Part shown: positions 36,240-48,416 of the stretch, piece by piece
Position numbering within the stretch: position 1 is the stretch's first letter
Layout of the letters: each line of letters begins with the position of its first letter
Assembly: GCF_024323335.1 (NCBI RefSeq)
Contig: NC_066585.1
Coordinates: 186,667,901 to 186,731,900 of the forward strand
From: Lathyrus oleraceus
Taxonomy: Eukaryota > Streptophyta > Magnoliopsida > Fabales > Fabaceae
Direction: 5' to 3'
Length of the DNA: 64,000 bases
The notes under the pieces: model-generated
Databases searched by the model: none
Told to the model about the DNA's origin: nothing
The model's input: only the letters and a program-made list of their open reading frames with translations
Position numbers and translations under genes: made by a program

Positions 36240-36766
36240 ATCTAATCATATTGACTTAAAATTTCAAAAGAAAAAAAGAATTAACACTCATTCAAACTTT
36301 TGGGCCCTTTGTGCCTCTTTTAAATTTAACCTTTTGTTAAAAATAATCCACTCATTTTGAAATTGATACCATGAACTGTGAGGTTTTGATCCCACATTTT
36401 TATGTTGGTACGTTGGCACAAGTCCGAAGGTCTTGTCAAACACAAAAATATAATTAATGAATTATTTTCTCATCCCATACTCTATTTGTTTCAAACATCT
36501 TTATACCAAAACACATACACACATGAAAAAAGGGCTCCCTAGGAATACCTAGGACACTTTGGATGCTAACACCTTTCCTCTATGTAACCAACCCCCTTAC
36601 CTGTAATCTCTGGCATTTTATTAGTTTTGATTTGAAAACTTCTTATCCTTGGGTTTTTTTCGTACTTTTCCTTTTTCCTTTGGAAACAATAAAAGCGCGG
36701 TGGCGACTCTGGTTTTATTGACTTTAAGTTTGTCCATAGCTTAATGGTCATGAATTTACCGCTACA
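36240..36766 (+). repeat. 3' end of the 5' LTR of Ogre D
   Basis: About 520 bases aligning with 29700-30218, ending CCGCTACA. Its left edge is fused to the end of the protease ORF of C. The junction is within about 36239-36255. Confidence 0.88.
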
Positions 36767-36775
36767 GAAATTATG

Positions 36776-36793
36776 TGGCGACTCTGCTGGGGA
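36776..36793 (+). other. Primer binding site of Ogre D
   Basis: TGGCGACTCTGCTGGGGA, identical to C and G. Confidence 0.92.
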
Positions 36794-37402
36794 GTAGTCT
36801 TCAGTGGGTTTAGCCTACTTTTTTTATGTGTACATATTTGTATATTTGATGTTTGTATACTTGTTTGTGTGATATAATCTGCTTGTTATGCTTGGTGAGA
36901 TAAGTTCTAACCCTAACTTGAGTGCAATTAAGATAGGAGGATGGTATAGTCATGTTCAACTTGTGTGGAGTAGTCCTTAACAAGTTGGCTTGAGACCCTT
37001 CTACTTAGTGGAGACTCTTTTGGATTTGGAAATGTCACACAAGTATTTGTGGTTAGGCATTACTATCTCTAATTTGGGGTCCGAGAAGCTGAGGATCCTA
37101 GAACATTTAACCCAACTTAGCCTATTTTGGACTTAGTGCGGAGACTGTTCAGGTCTAGACTTGATAACAGTTGTTATGTGATACTACACTCAGACGAGTT
37201 TCTCTTGAGAATATTATGGGTTGATGAGTCAGTCATCCTAACCTGTAATATCTGATAGATGGAATTAAGACTATGGGAACTTTTTAGAACATGATCTACA
37301 GGTCTTTTATCCTTAGTACACTCCTTTGGGATGGTTCTTAACCTGATTTCATGCTCGTGACTCACAACAAACCCTTTGCTTCTTGGTTGATCCAATCAAG
37401 TC

Positions 37403-37479
37403 TTGTCAATATCAATGGAACTTGGGTGTTGATAAGGTGAAAACCATAATCCACCAAAATGGATGATTAATCTTGACAA
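37403..37479 (+). promoter_or_regulatory. Conserved leader stem-loop (Ogre D copy)
   Basis: TTGTCAATATCAAT (37403-37416) pairs with ATTAATCTTGACAA (37466-37479) at 12 of 14 positions. The loop is the same as in the other four copies. Confidence 0.58.
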
Positions 37480-37633
37480 TGACTTAATTCATCCCTTGAA
37501 CTTTGTTTGTTTGCCTTGTGTGTGATCCCTTAGTTATGATTGTTGCATTCATGCATCGATGCGCATCATGATATTCATCACAGAAAAATATATTTCAAGG
37601 AACTAAGGTCTTAGTTGCAAATATTTTCAGACC

Positions 37634-39145
37634 ATGGACTATGGACGAAGGAACACTAAGAAGTACAGTTTCCTATGTCCTGATTTAAAAGAGCTTAGGA
37701 AGTTATCATCTTTTGTATTAGATCCCTTGGACTTCAAGCAACGTCATGGGAAGCTTCTATCTGTGTTATCTACTGATGTGGTTGAAGGACTCTTGAGTGT
37801 GTTGGTTCAGTTTTATGACCCTCTCTACCGTTGTTTCACTTTTCCTGATTATCAGCTTATGCCTATGTTAGAGGAGTATGCCCATCTCTTGGGAATACCT
37901 ATTTCTGACAAGGTGCCTTTCAGTGGATTGGAGGAGATTCCCATATCTCATATCATAGCTGAAGCTCTTCATATGAAGAAGTCTGAGATTGGGGCTCATT
38001 GGGTGAAGAAAGGAGGAATGTTTGGGTTGACTTCTGAGTTCCTCATTGGGAAAGCTACTGTCTTTTCTCAAGCCGGTAGTGTGGATACTTTTGAAGCCAT
38101 CTTTGTGTTTCTCATCTATGGTTTAGCTTTGTTCCCTAACATTGACGATTTTGTTGATGTTAATGCCATTAGAATCTTCTTGATTAGGAATCACGTGCCT
38201 ACTCTGTTGGGTGATATGTATTTCTATTTGCATTTGAAGAATTCTAAAGGTAGTGGGACTATTTTTTGTTGTGTTCCTCTCCTTTACAAGTGGTCTATTT
38301 CGCACTTGCCTCAGACGCCTGCTTTTGTGGAGAACGAGCAATGTCTACGGTGGTCCCAGAGACTTATGTCTTTCACTAATAATGATATTTTTTGGTATGA
38401 TTATCTATTGGGTAGCTTGGATATTATTGATAATTGTGGTGAATTCTCTAATGTTCCCCTCATTGGTACACAAGGAGGAATTAACTACAACCCTGCTTCG
38501 GCTCGTCGTCAACTTGGGTTCCCCTTGAGAGACAAACCCAATAACGCTCAGTTAGAAGGTCTTTTCTATCAAGAGGGTAAAGATCCCAAACATTTGAAGT
38601 TGAAGATGATACATTTTTGGCATAATGTGCATAGGAAAGGAAGATCCGAGCTTAGTTTGTGCAACTGTGTAGCTTTGGAAGCTTACACTACGTGGGTGAA
38701 GAAGAGAGCTTTGGAATTGAAGATGTCGTATGGCTGTGAGAGACCTATGTCTTTGGTTGTGGCTGAGCTATCAACTCTCCCTAACCAAGATGTAGAAGAG
38801 TTGGAAGACGCACTCATCAAGATGAAGCAAGAGAGAGATATATGGGAAGAGTGGTTCCATGCTTTAAATCGAAAGCATGAGGAGTTGCAGCTTGAGTCAA
38901 AGGAGAAAGATGCACTTATTTAACTTCTTGAAGATCGAGCGGTGAAGAGACAGAGAGAGCCAGAGGATCCACCTTCCTCTAGTATGCCTCAGCCTTCCGG
39001 TGCTTGGAAGAAGATTGTTGATCAGCTCGTCCTTGAGAAGGCTCAGATGAAGACATCTTTTGAGTCTGAGATCCGACACATCCGAAGGAAGTACGCACCT
39101 ATAGCCAGATTGTCTGACACTGTTGCTAAGGGATCCTTAGGATGA
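37634..39145 (+). pseudogene. Ogre ORF1 (element D), one internal stop
   Basis: ORF1 of unknown function, 503 codons from ATG 37634 (MDYGRRNTKKYSF) to TGA 39143-39145, broken only by a TAA at 38921-38923. N-terminal domain with FYDPLYRCFTFPDYQLMPML, EEYAHLLGIPIS, DTFEAIFVFLIYGLALFPN and LLYKWSISHLPQT; C-terminal half (from about residue 375) rich in E/K with heptad spacing (ELEDALIKMKQERDIWEEWF), likely coiled coil. The frame being nearly open while gag-pro and pol of D are riddled with breaks is notable. It has no resemblance to known Gag, RT or integrase domains. Confidence 0.83.
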
Positions 39146-39258
39146 TTAGTTTCCATTTCTATTGTATTTGTACTCTGGTTTCTAAAATTATACTCAGTGT
39201 AATCCTTCCAAATTTTATGAATAAAAGAGATTTTTAGGATCAATCAAATTGTTATTAT

Positions 39259-40359
39259 TGTTGATTCTAAGAGTTGGCAGCAATTTTGGTAAAACAAAGA
39301 GTGTTCACAAGATGTCATGTGTGATGTCTTAACATGAGATATCCTATGTACCTGCTGGAGATGAAGAACATATGCAAGCAGGATTGTTTCAGAATGCCAC
39401 ATACATTGACAAGGCTTCTGATATTGGATGTACCTGCTGGAGCTTAAATGGAAGACATATGCTGCAGCATTGTTTCAGTTGACATACTCATTGTCATGGT
39501 AACTAATATGGTTGTACCTGCTATAAAAGGAAACTGGATTATGCAGGATTTTTCCAGATGTCAGACCCGATGTCTTGACATCTTGTACACAGAACATTCA
39601 GTATGAATGTCTGGTGTTGTGTGATTGCACAATTGGTGGCAATCATTGGTTGATTGAAGATATGGCTAGCTGGCGCATTCTATCAGGGATATCAACCAGA
39701 TTTGTTTATTTTCCAAGGAGATCTTTACAGCTGATATGAAAAGATTTGATTGGAAAATATATCTAGGGTTTTCAAGGTGTCCATTACTTCTATAAAAAGG
39801 GACTTAGAAAACCTGATTGTACACACAACCAAGACTGAGCGAAATTTAGAGAGAGAGCTAGGGTTTGTGTCTGTAGGTCATTCAAGTCATCCATTGATGA
39901 TTGAATTGGACTGATTTGTCTTCTTGATCAAAGCTTTAAAGCAAGATCAAGAGTGTGTCTTCTTGATTGAAACTGTGAAGTAAAATCAAGAATATTATAA
40001 TTGAAAAGTATTTTCTTTTCACAAGGGATTATTGTTTAAAATCACGGGTGTGTGATTGTAAGGGAAGTGAGTGGGTTCTCATATCTAAGAGTGCTTAGGT
40101 AGAAATTGCACGGGTAGAGATTAGGTGAGAAAGACTATAACTTGGTGAAGTGTACGGATAGTCTTTGAACTAATTATATTTTAGTGGATTTCCTTCCTTG
40201 CTTGGTAGCCCCCAGACGTAGGTGAGTTGCACCGAACTAGGTTAACAATTGCTTGTGTGATTTGCTTTACCATTCTGTTTGTGTTTATCCATTGTTTATA
40301 ACCAGATATCAGTGTCGTGACATTACCTTCGACATCTTATATCTGATACCAGAATTTCA
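39259..40359 (+). repeat. 5' LTR of Maximus E (1101 bp)
   Basis: TGTTGATTC start, AATTTCA end; TATAAAAAGG at 39791-39800 is the likely core promoter, matched at 50614 in the 3' LTR and 13822 in M1. Confidence 0.94.
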
Positions 40360-40361
40360 AT

Positions 40362-40376
40362 TGGTATCAGAGCAGG
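40362..40376 (+). other. Primer binding site of Maximus E
   Basis: TGGTATCAGAGCAGG, initiator tRNA-Met type, two bases after the LTR. Confidence 0.88.
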
Positions 40377-40426
40377 CATCCTGCTCTGGTTCTGGGTGAG
40401 ATCTAGGGGCAATACTTTCTGGTACA

Positions 40427-42883
40427 ATGGAGAGAGATGGAGGATCTGTTCATAGGCCACCAATTTTGGATGGTTCTAACTATGACTATTGGAAACCTAG
40501 AATGGTAGCTTTTTTAAAATCCCTTGATAATAAGGCTTGGAAAGCTATGCTAACAGGTTGGGTGCATCCTGTCATTACTAAAGAAGGAGTAGCCACCACT
40601 GAGAAGAAGCCTGAAGAACAATGGTCCAAGGAGGAGGATGATCTCGCTCTTGGAAATTCTAAAGCTTTGAATGCCATCTTCAATGGAGTGGACAAGAATA
40701 TTTTCAGGCTGATAAATAACTGTGAAATAGCCAAAGAGACTTGGGACACTCTCAAGACCACTCATGAAGGCACCTCTAGGGTAAAGATGTCTAGACTTCA
40801 GCTGCTCACCTCCAAGTTTGAAAACTTAAGGATGAAAGAAGATGATAACATTCATGAATTCCACATGAGTATCCTTGAGATAGCTAATGCTTCAGGAGCC
40901 TTGGGAGAGAAGATGACAGATGAAAAGTTGGTGAGAAAAATACTTAGGTCTCTCCCTAAGAGATTTGCAATGAAGGTGACTGCCATAGAAGAGTCTCAAG
41001 ACATCTCCAACATGAGGGTAGATGAGTTAATTGGCTCCCTCCAAACCTTTGAGATGGGATTGATTGAGGGAACTGAAAAGAAAACCAAGAGCATTTCCTT
41101 TGTTTCCAACACAGAAGAGGAAAACAGTCAAGATGTGGATAAAGAGTGGGCTAATGAAGTTGCAATGCTGGGGAGACAGTTTAACAGATTGTTAAAGAAA
41201 ATGGATGTCAGATCCAAGGCAAATGTCAAGAACATCTCGTCTGACATCAGTAAATCCAACAATGCTGGAAGAAAATCAAGAGCAGATGAGAAGCCCAAAG
41301 AAGGAAAAGAGGTTCAGTGCTATGAATGTGATGGGTATGGACACATCAGATCTGAATGTGGGACCTACCTTAAGAAACAGAAGATGAGTCTTGCTGCCAC
41401 ATGGTCTGATGAGAGTGATACTGAAGAGGCTGCAAATCTTGTGACTGTCTTGACAGGAAAATGGGAATCTGATGAAGAGTCAAGTGATGGTGAAGTAACT
41501 TTTGAGGAATTGGCCTCTACCTACAGAGAGATGTGTCAGAAAAGTGTCGAACTGAACAAGCAGTCTTTAAATCAAGAAAAAGACATAACTCAACTTGAGA
41601 TTGAGAAGGGAGAATTCTTGGAAACCATCTCCAAATTGAAAACAGAAGTTGTGGCTCTAAAGGTCAAGCTAGATGAAGATCAACAAGTTGAGAGCCAGAA
41701 GATAGTCCAACTGGAGAAAGAAAAAGCAGAACATGTGGAAACTATCCTCAAGCTAAAGACTGAAGTTGTGCTCTTAAACTCAAAACTAGAAGAGACAACC
41801 AAGTATGTAAGGATGTTGAACAATGGATCTGACTCCTTAGACAAGATTCTTCAAACTGGACAAATCACAGGAGTCAAATCAGGAATAGGGTACCATAAAA
41901 CCAAGGCTGAAAGTAGTTACACTGGCTGCAAACCTCAAGCTAAACCTAAGAGCAATTCCAAGATGTCACATCATATGTCACACCATCAGAAGAAAGAACA
42001 GCAAAAGTACAAACACCAAAGATGGAGATGTCATTACTGTGGGAAATTTGGACACTCAAGGTCCTTCTGCTATAAGCTGTATGGTTACCCTACCCACCCT
42101 CATCAGCAACAGCAGAAGAGAAGACAGCAGTATGGCAAACACCAAGGATGGAGATGTCACTATTGTGGGAAAGCTGGACACTCTAGGTCCTCCTGTTATA
42201 AACTGTATGGTTATCCTAGCCATGTTCAGACTTACTATCAACCCAGACCCAAATATCACAGGCATATCAACAAGAAGAAATGGGTTCCTAAGACTAATGC
42301 TCTAAGTCTAATAGCTCACAAAGAAGAGTGGTATTTTGATAGTGGATGCTCCAGACACATGACTGGGAACCAAGACCTGCTAACTAATCTTCACCCTCAT
42401 GACTTAAGCTATGTAACCTTTGGTGATGGAGCTAAAGGTGAAATAAAGGGGATAGGCAAGCTTGAGTACCCTGGAGCCCCTAAACTTGACAATATTCTTC
42501 TGGTCAAGGGCATGACTTCAAATTTAATAAGCATCAGTCAACTAGGGGATCAAGGTCTGAGTATCATCTTCACTAAAACTGAATGTCAGATTGTGAACAA
42601 AGATAGTGAAGTAATTATGAAAGGAATCAGGACCAACAACAACTACTACATGTGGAGCTCTCAAATGGATAATTCCTCTAAGATAAGTACAGTTGCAAGA
42701 AGTATCTCCAAGGGAAAGGAAAAGTGTCAGATAAGGGTGCTAATACATAACCTCAAGGAAGAAAAGGTCATGATGGCACAAACACCTGAACACATGACTG
42801 GTGGTATGAAGTCTGAAGTTAGTAAGAGTTGTGCTGGAACTGAGACACAAGGACCTATGTCAGTTGAAAACAACAATGCTTAA
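40427..42883 (+). CDS. gag-pr: Gag-protease polyprotein of Maximus E (818 aa, intact)
   Basis: The only long undamaged coding region in the window. Copia Gag with the UBN2-like region in residues 1-220 (ILDGSNYDYWKPRM, KETWDTLKTTHEGTSRVK). Zinc knuckle CYECDGYGHIRSEC begins at 298. A long coiled coil spans about 385-475, containing two similar heptad blocks (ETISKLKTEVVALKVKL and ETILKLKTEVVLLNSKL). Two more knuckles, CHYCGKFGHSRSFC at 535 and CHYCGKAGHSRSSC at 577, come from a 42-residue tandem duplication. The protease motif DSGCSRHMTG is at 638, followed by a protease C-terminal region. The usual integrase, RT and RNaseH do not follow; the frame ends about 180 residues after the catalytic Asp. 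ATG 40427 is 51 bases after the PBS and is shared with M1. Confidence 0.92.
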   Translation: MERDGGSVHRPPILDGSNYDYWKPRMVAFLKSLDNKAWKAMLTGWVHPVITKEGVATTEKKPEEQWSKEEDDLALGNSKALNAIFNGVDKNIFRLINNCEIAKETWDTLKTTHEGTSRVKMSRLQLLTSKFENLRMKEDDNIHEFHMSILEIANASGALGEKMTDEKLVRKILRSLPKRFAMKVTAIEESQDISNMRVDELIGSLQTFEMGLIEGTEKKTKSISFVSNTEEENSQDVDKEWANEVAMLGRQFNRLLKKMDVRSKANVKNISSDISKSNNAGRKSRADEKPKEGKEVQCYECDGYGHIRSECGTYLKKQKMSLAATWSDESDTEEAANLVTVLTGKWESDEESSDGEVTFEELASTYREMCQKSVELNKQSLNQEKDITQLEIEKGEFLETISKLKTEVVALKVKLDEDQQVESQKIVQLEKEKAEHVETILKLKTEVVLLNSKLEETTKYVRMLNNGSDSLDKILQTGQITGVKSGIGYHKTKAESSYTGCKPQAKPKSNSKMSHHMSHHQKKEQQKYKHQRWRCHYCGKFGHSRSFCYKLYGYPTHPHQQQQKRRQQYGKHQGWRCHYCGKAGHSRSSCYKLYGYPSHVQTYYQPRPKYHRHINKKKWVPKTNALSLIAHKEEWYFDSGCSRHMTGNQDLLTNLHPHDLSYVTFGDGAKGEIKGIGKLEYPGAPKLDNILLVKGMTSNLISISQLGDQGLSIIFTKTECQIVNKDSEVIMKGIRTNNNYYMWSSQMDNSSKISTVARSISKGKEKCQIRVLIHNLKEEKVMMAQTPEHMTGGMKSEVSKSCAGTETQGPMSVENNNA
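42011..42262 (+). repeat. 126-bp tandem duplication carrying a zinc knuckle
   Basis: AAACACCAAAGATGGAGATG at 42011 recurs with one difference at 42137. The 126-base period keeps the frame and doubles a CX2CX4HX4C knuckle plus the KLYGYP tail. Confidence 0.9.
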
Positions 42884-42889
42884 CCAGGG

Positions 42890-43080
42890 TGGATGAAATT
42901 GTTGAGAATTATCTACAATGTCACACTCGATGCTATGACATTGTATTATGACAACCTGACTGCAAAGGACTTGTATGAGGAAAAAGGAAAATTAGGGGCT
43001 TGGGTTCTTGAGAAAATATGGCAATTAATGTGGAGTGGAAAAGGCAAGAAGAATAGTGTTTGTCCAATAAAAAGAAAAAA
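42890..43080 (+). pseudogene. RNaseH remnant of Maximus E pol
   Basis: The frame around 42930-43020 reads DAMTLYYDNLTA followed at once by KDLYEEKGKLGAWVLEK. In copia RNaseH the first motif (MTLYCDN-SA) and the last (FEKLRGKLG-CLLE) are normally separated by about 55-60 residues. So this is the end of pol with an internal deletion, and the main pol deletion lies between 42883 and this point. Recognition is from family knowledge, without a search. Confidence 0.55.
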
Positions 43081-43229
43081 GCCACATTAATACTGAATCA
43101 TCTCCTAGTATTGGAAATAGCATCTATTTCATATGCACACTCTGCCTGAACATAATTCTGTCCATCCTCATTAAACTTCTCAAAGAACCTCTGCTAGGGC
43201 AAAGAAAGTTTTCTCAAAAGCTCAACAAC

Positions 43230-44946
43230 ATGTCTCAACATCCGTCAACATCTAGAACTTCCTCCATGGAATTTTTAGAAGAGGAGTTGATAGACGCAAC
43301 CCCTCTGCGTATGATACCAGGTGACGTTCCAGGCTCCCCTTCCATGGCTAAAGCTAAGCAAGGCAACACTCCTGAAGAATCGCCTGATAAAGAGGACATG
43401 CACTCTACTGATCACATCATAAGAAACCTAGTTACTAGGATACTGAATGAAGAGCATGGAGTTGAGAATATTACACCCCTGTCAAGAAGGGACCCCTCTC
43501 CTGAGGTGGAGACCCAAGCTAAGAAAGATGATGACTCATCTAAAACAAAAAAGGAAGTAGCTGCTGAGGGACTATGTTCTCTTGGAAGAAACTTACCTGG
43601 CATGTCCCCTGACACTACTCAAGACATTGAGGAAGAAGGGTCTGAGGAAGAAGATGACATGTTGGTCAGTCTGGTGAAAACAAGTGTAGCAAATAGACTG
43701 AGAAAAAGGAAGAGTATGGTTGAGATAAGGACTGGTAGGAAGGAGAAAAGGGGTGCTGGTATAGGTCCCTCCAAGACTTGGAGTAAAGTAGAGGTCAGAA
43801 AGATGAAGAAGAGTGAGAGTTCTGAATCTGATGAGGATGTCGAATATGATGTCTCAGACATTTCCCCTGTTAAAAGGAAGCCTGTAAAGAAGTCTCCAAA
43901 CAAAGTGGTTGTTGTTGATCTTGACAATATCTCGTTTCACGTGGAAGGTGGTGCTGCCAAATGGAAGTTTGTGACTCAAAAAGGGTAGCAGTTGAAAGAG
44001 AATTGGGAAAAGAGGCAAGTGAAGTAAAGGAAGTCATGGAGTTAATTAAGACAGCTGGTCTTATGAAAATTGTGACTACTCTGGCTCAGTGCTATGAGGG
44101 GTTAGTCAAAGAATTCATTGTGAACACCCCTGAGGAGATATATGAAAGAAACAGCAGGGAGGGCTGCAAAGTTTTTGTAAGAGGAAAGCGTGTGAAACTA
44201 TCACCTACTATCATCAACAAGTTTCTGGGGAGAGGAACTGATGAAGGGGTAGATCTAGAGGCCACAGATAATGAGATCTGTAGGATGATTACAGCTGGAC
44301 AAGTTAATGAATGGCCCAGTAGGAAACACCTTACAGCTAGTAAACTAACTGTCAAGTATGCCATCTTGCATAAGATTGGTTCTGCAAATTGGGTTCCTAC
44401 TAATCACATATCTACCATCTCCATTGCTCTTGGGAGGATCATTCATGCTATTGGAACAAGGGTTAACTATGATTTTGGCAAGTTCATATTTGAACAAACC
44501 ATTAGACATGCTTCCACCAATGCGGTTAAGTTTCCCATTGCATTCCCATCTATCATCTGTGGGATCATCCTGAGTCAACAACCAGGAATCTTGAGTACAA
44601 GTGATATTCCTAGCAGGAGGAAAACCCCTCTGTCCATCCATTACAAGCTGTTTGAGGGAAGTCATGTCAATGATGTCATGACATCTGCCAGAAGGGAGTC
44701 TACAGCTAAAGGAAGCTTGATTGACCAACTGAAAGAGACCTGCAAGGAATTGGACAATGGGATAAAGGTGGCAAAGGCTAGAAAAGAGGCTTTAAAAGTT
44801 CTTATCTGTAGCCTGGAGAAGGAAGAAGTAGAAAAGACTTGATCAAAATCCCAATCCAGTGGAGGTTCTGGATGCTCAGAAAGTTTTGAAGGTACAGGTG
44901 AAGATGAAGATGAAGGTGAAGGAGATACTTCTTCTTCTGATTAATT
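43230..44946 (+). pseudogene. env-like ORF3 of Maximus E (one frameshift, one stop)
   Basis: Sireviruses of the SIRE/Maximus type carry an extra ORF after pol that has been called env-like; its role is unproven. First part 43230-43988 (252 codons): acidic, Ser/Lys-rich, low complexity (SESDEDVEYDVSDISPVK). The frame is lost at the A-run 43978-43982 and continues in another frame (ORF from 43961) with a folded-looking domain (VKLSPTIINKFLGRG, KLTVKYAILHKIG, HISTISIALGRIIHAIG) like the 'putative plant transposon protein' family. A TGA at 44840-44842 precedes an acidic Ser-rich tail ending in SSSD at 44946. I see no convincing signal peptide or membrane segment, so an envelope role is doubtful here. 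Confidence 0.7.
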
Positions 44947-45492
44947 GTCCCTGGCTGTATTGAAGACTTGGAGGGGTGCTGGAAGGTGTGGTGGAAGCTG
45001 GGTTGATGTTTGGAAAGCTGGTGTTCTTTCTGTTTTTTGTATTTTGTGGCAGTCCTCATGATGCCTGTTATGTAATATTTAGGGCTCTGTCGCATTACGT
45101 GAAAAACCGGTGGGAAAAAGACACAGAGCCGCCACCGTGCGTTATTTATCCCAAAGGAGGGAAAGGAAACGCTCGAAGTAAACCTGGAAAGGAAATAGTC
45201 TTACGACCAGAGATGCAAGGATCGGGAGTCGGTTATGCGAAGGGAAGGTATTAGCACCCCTACGCATCCGTCGTACTCGACGGGATCCACGCTCAAAGGA
45301 ATAGAAGAAAGGTTGCTAAATAACTGCTCAAAACTGCACACAACTGGAGTGAAACACAGGTGAAAGACGGGAGAAGGGATGCGGGGAACGTGCTCGCTAG
45401 GATATCGCATCCTATGCATACGTATCTTCTCTAACCAGAGAAGAATCAGAGTACTCGTAGCTCGACTAACGCACGCCAAACAAAACACAAAC

Positions 45493-45716
45493 AGGAAACC
45501 GACTGCCAATCGTTGGACTTACGTCAAACTCCAAACAAACAAACACACACAGGAAACCGACTGCCAATCGCTGGACTTACGTCAGACTCCGAACAAACAA
45601 CCACACACGGGAAACCGACTGCCAATCGCTGGACTTACGTCGGACTCCAAACAAGCAAACACACACAGGAAACCGACTGCCAATCGCTGGACTTATGTCA
45701 GACTCCAAACACACAC
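45493..45716 (-). repeat. 58-bp tandem repeat inside the solo LTR, about four copies
   Basis: GCCAATCGCTGGACTTACGT-type cores at 45505, 45563, 45621 and 45679, spacing exactly 58. It corresponds in position and core to the 51-bp repeat in LTR G. Confidence 0.93.
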
Positions 45717-48408
45717 AAGAGGGGTTGAAAAAAAAAAAAGGGCGCCCGAAGAGATCTGCTCATCTCCTGCCTACGTACCTCATCTGGTATGAGGATCAGG
45801 GCGACGTAGTTCCCCTTAATAGGGAAGAAACTATCCTAACCAGAGACTAGGGAGATAACAAGCTACTAGGGAGACTACGACTTGAGCCTAGAAGTTGTCA
45901 TGCATACGATCCCTATTTTGAGGTCTCTAGTCCTAACTCGCACAGGAAGCAAGCTAGCCTAAACAGCAAATAAGCAATCACAAGAGAGCAAGCACACACA
46001 CTATATGCAAACAAATGGCTCATACAAGGCTGGGCTTTAGTCAAGGGTTCATATCAACCTCGACAAACAAGCCAACTGGAAAGGGTGTTTTGAGCTCTTA
46101 ACCCTAACATTGAGAGTTAGGGTGAAGCAGATGAAATGGGAAATGAGGGTCAGACCCCATGGCTCTTATCCCTGGCCTGGGAGAGCTTGAAACAATGAAA
46201 GTGTGGGAGTCCAGAATGAGGAACTCTATTCCACAATGACAGACTCTATATACAAGATTTTGGGTTTTTATTCAAAGTGCATCAACACATGGTGTGAGCA
46301 AGATGAAAGACACAACTGAGTAGCAGGGGATGGATTGCACATCCCTTTCATCTGCCAATGCCTTTTCACTTAGGAGGTCTTTGAAGTACATGGCACAAAG
46401 GTAAACAAGCACAAACATTGCCTCTTAAGGAGGGCTTCAGACAGGTGCCTGCCAAAATAACATGACAGGTCTTCCAGACTACATGGAGAATAGGAAGTTA
46501 CCTAGGTGGTATGCCAACCACAAGCAAAGCAACTCAAATAATGAGTTAAAGCGGCTAAAGTACCTGTGAGAAAAACTAAACAATCAGTACTATGTTCAGA
46601 CAAACAACCAACATATAACAACAGTCAAACAACCAATATACACAATGCAAGCCAAATGCAACTCAAGTGAGTCCACCCAAGGACCTACAACACAATCAAC
46701 ATTAGTTAAACAAAGCAAAATCAAAAGCTCAAATGAGGAAGCAACATCAACCATGGAGCTAAAGGCTTGATCCTGAAATACAAAAGCTCAAATGTGAGTC
46801 TAAACCCCTAGGGCGAAGCCTAGGGTCAAAGATGGAGAAAAAAGTCAAAACAGCAACTAAAACTCAACATAAAGCTCATTTAAACAATCATGAACATGTC
46901 CTAAAAAGGACCAAATCAATATCATTAAGCAAAGTCATTTCATGAGCATGAGAAGGCAAAGGCAATTTCAAAGCATGCAATTGAACATCAAGAATCAAAA
47001 TTCCATATTAAAACAGAAATGACTCAAACAGTTCTGGAAATTTTTATGAGCAATCAACATGTCTAACACAATCACCATGCCAAAAATCAGGATCAACAGA
47101 ACTCAAATGACCTAGAAATAAAATGCACAAGCAAGACATCCAATTGTGTGTCACATATTGTCACACCTAAAGTCCATGTGTCCAAAATAGGGAAGGAAAT
47201 AGCAAAAAATGCCAAATAAAAAAATCACAAATCCATCAACATGTTAAGAACCATCATGCAAAATTTCATGGCAATTGGATCATTATTGAGCATTTCACAT
47301 TAGTTTGAATGAAGCATGGTCCAAATGTATACATGTTCAATCAATTCAACACAGTTTAATTTCCAGAAATGATAAAATCCTAAAATCCACACCATAAAAT
47401 TCTAAACATTCACAGGATCATGTAGGAAAAAACCTGGAATTAATTGGATTATTCTACTATTTTTTAGGATTTTTTGAATATCATGCATAAAATGAAATAA
47501 AAATTGAAGAAAAACATGAAATAATGAAAATGAGTAATGAATGTGGAATTGCCTTCAGCCAGGATCGAAGTGTGGTCCAGCGCTAACACACCAAACGACG
47601 TCGTTTGGCCAAGGAATTAAAATGAAAAAAAAAGGACAAAATGCTGGAGCATGGAATCGAATGGGGGTTTGGCTCGCTGAACAAAAACGACAACGTTTTG
47701 GCTAGGGTTTGCAGGCGCGCTGTGCACTGTTCCTAGCGGCGGCTGGTACGGTGGAAACCACCGTCTTCCTCATGAAGACGGTGGGTGAACAGTAGCTTCA
47801 CTCAATTTTTTTGCATAATTTTTGAAACTATACATGGTTGGACTCGTCTTGACGTGTAGATCACGAATCCACTAATATTTAATCCTAATTCTTCATAAAA
47901 AATGCAAATCGAATGAAAACATGTTTATGCATCAAGACTTTAATTCATCATATCTTCTTCAATATTTGTCCGTTTTTCAAGAATTTTATATCAGCGTGAT
48001 CAGCAAGCAATGAACTACAAGTCTATGGCAATAAAAACATGAATTAAGAAGCTCGAAAATCTGACCTCTTGAAGCTTCAACAATGGCAGTGGTAGGTTCA
48101 AGGCTTGGTAAGCATTCAAATTCACTCCTGTATCACTGTTATGAAGCTTGGAGTTGAAATTGAGGCCTGGAGATGCTTGGATCTAGCTCAATCAACAATT
48201 TCCATCTTCATGTTCTTGCTTGGAGTATGCACAAATTCTGCTCGAATTCAATTATCCAATGCTTGATCTACACTAAATCAATACCAGAGAACAAGAATAT
48301 AGAAGAAAAATCAAGTGTTCTTTGAAGAATTTTTGAATTTGGAAGAAGAGAAATTTTGGATCTATGAGATCTAGAATTGTGAATTGTGAAAATTCTGTTA
48401 TGATTAGC

Positions 48409-48416
48409 TATTTATA
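48409..48416 (-). promoter_or_regulatory. TATA box of the solo LTR
   Basis: TATAAATA on the minus strand, same setting (before AGCTA/AGCAA) as in LTR G at 22889-22896. Confidence 0.58.

Noticed and set aside
43961..44842. Host gene for a plant nuclear protein
   Set aside because: It lies between the LTRs of Maximus E, after the pol remnant and before its polypurine tracts, so it is the element's env-like ORF3.
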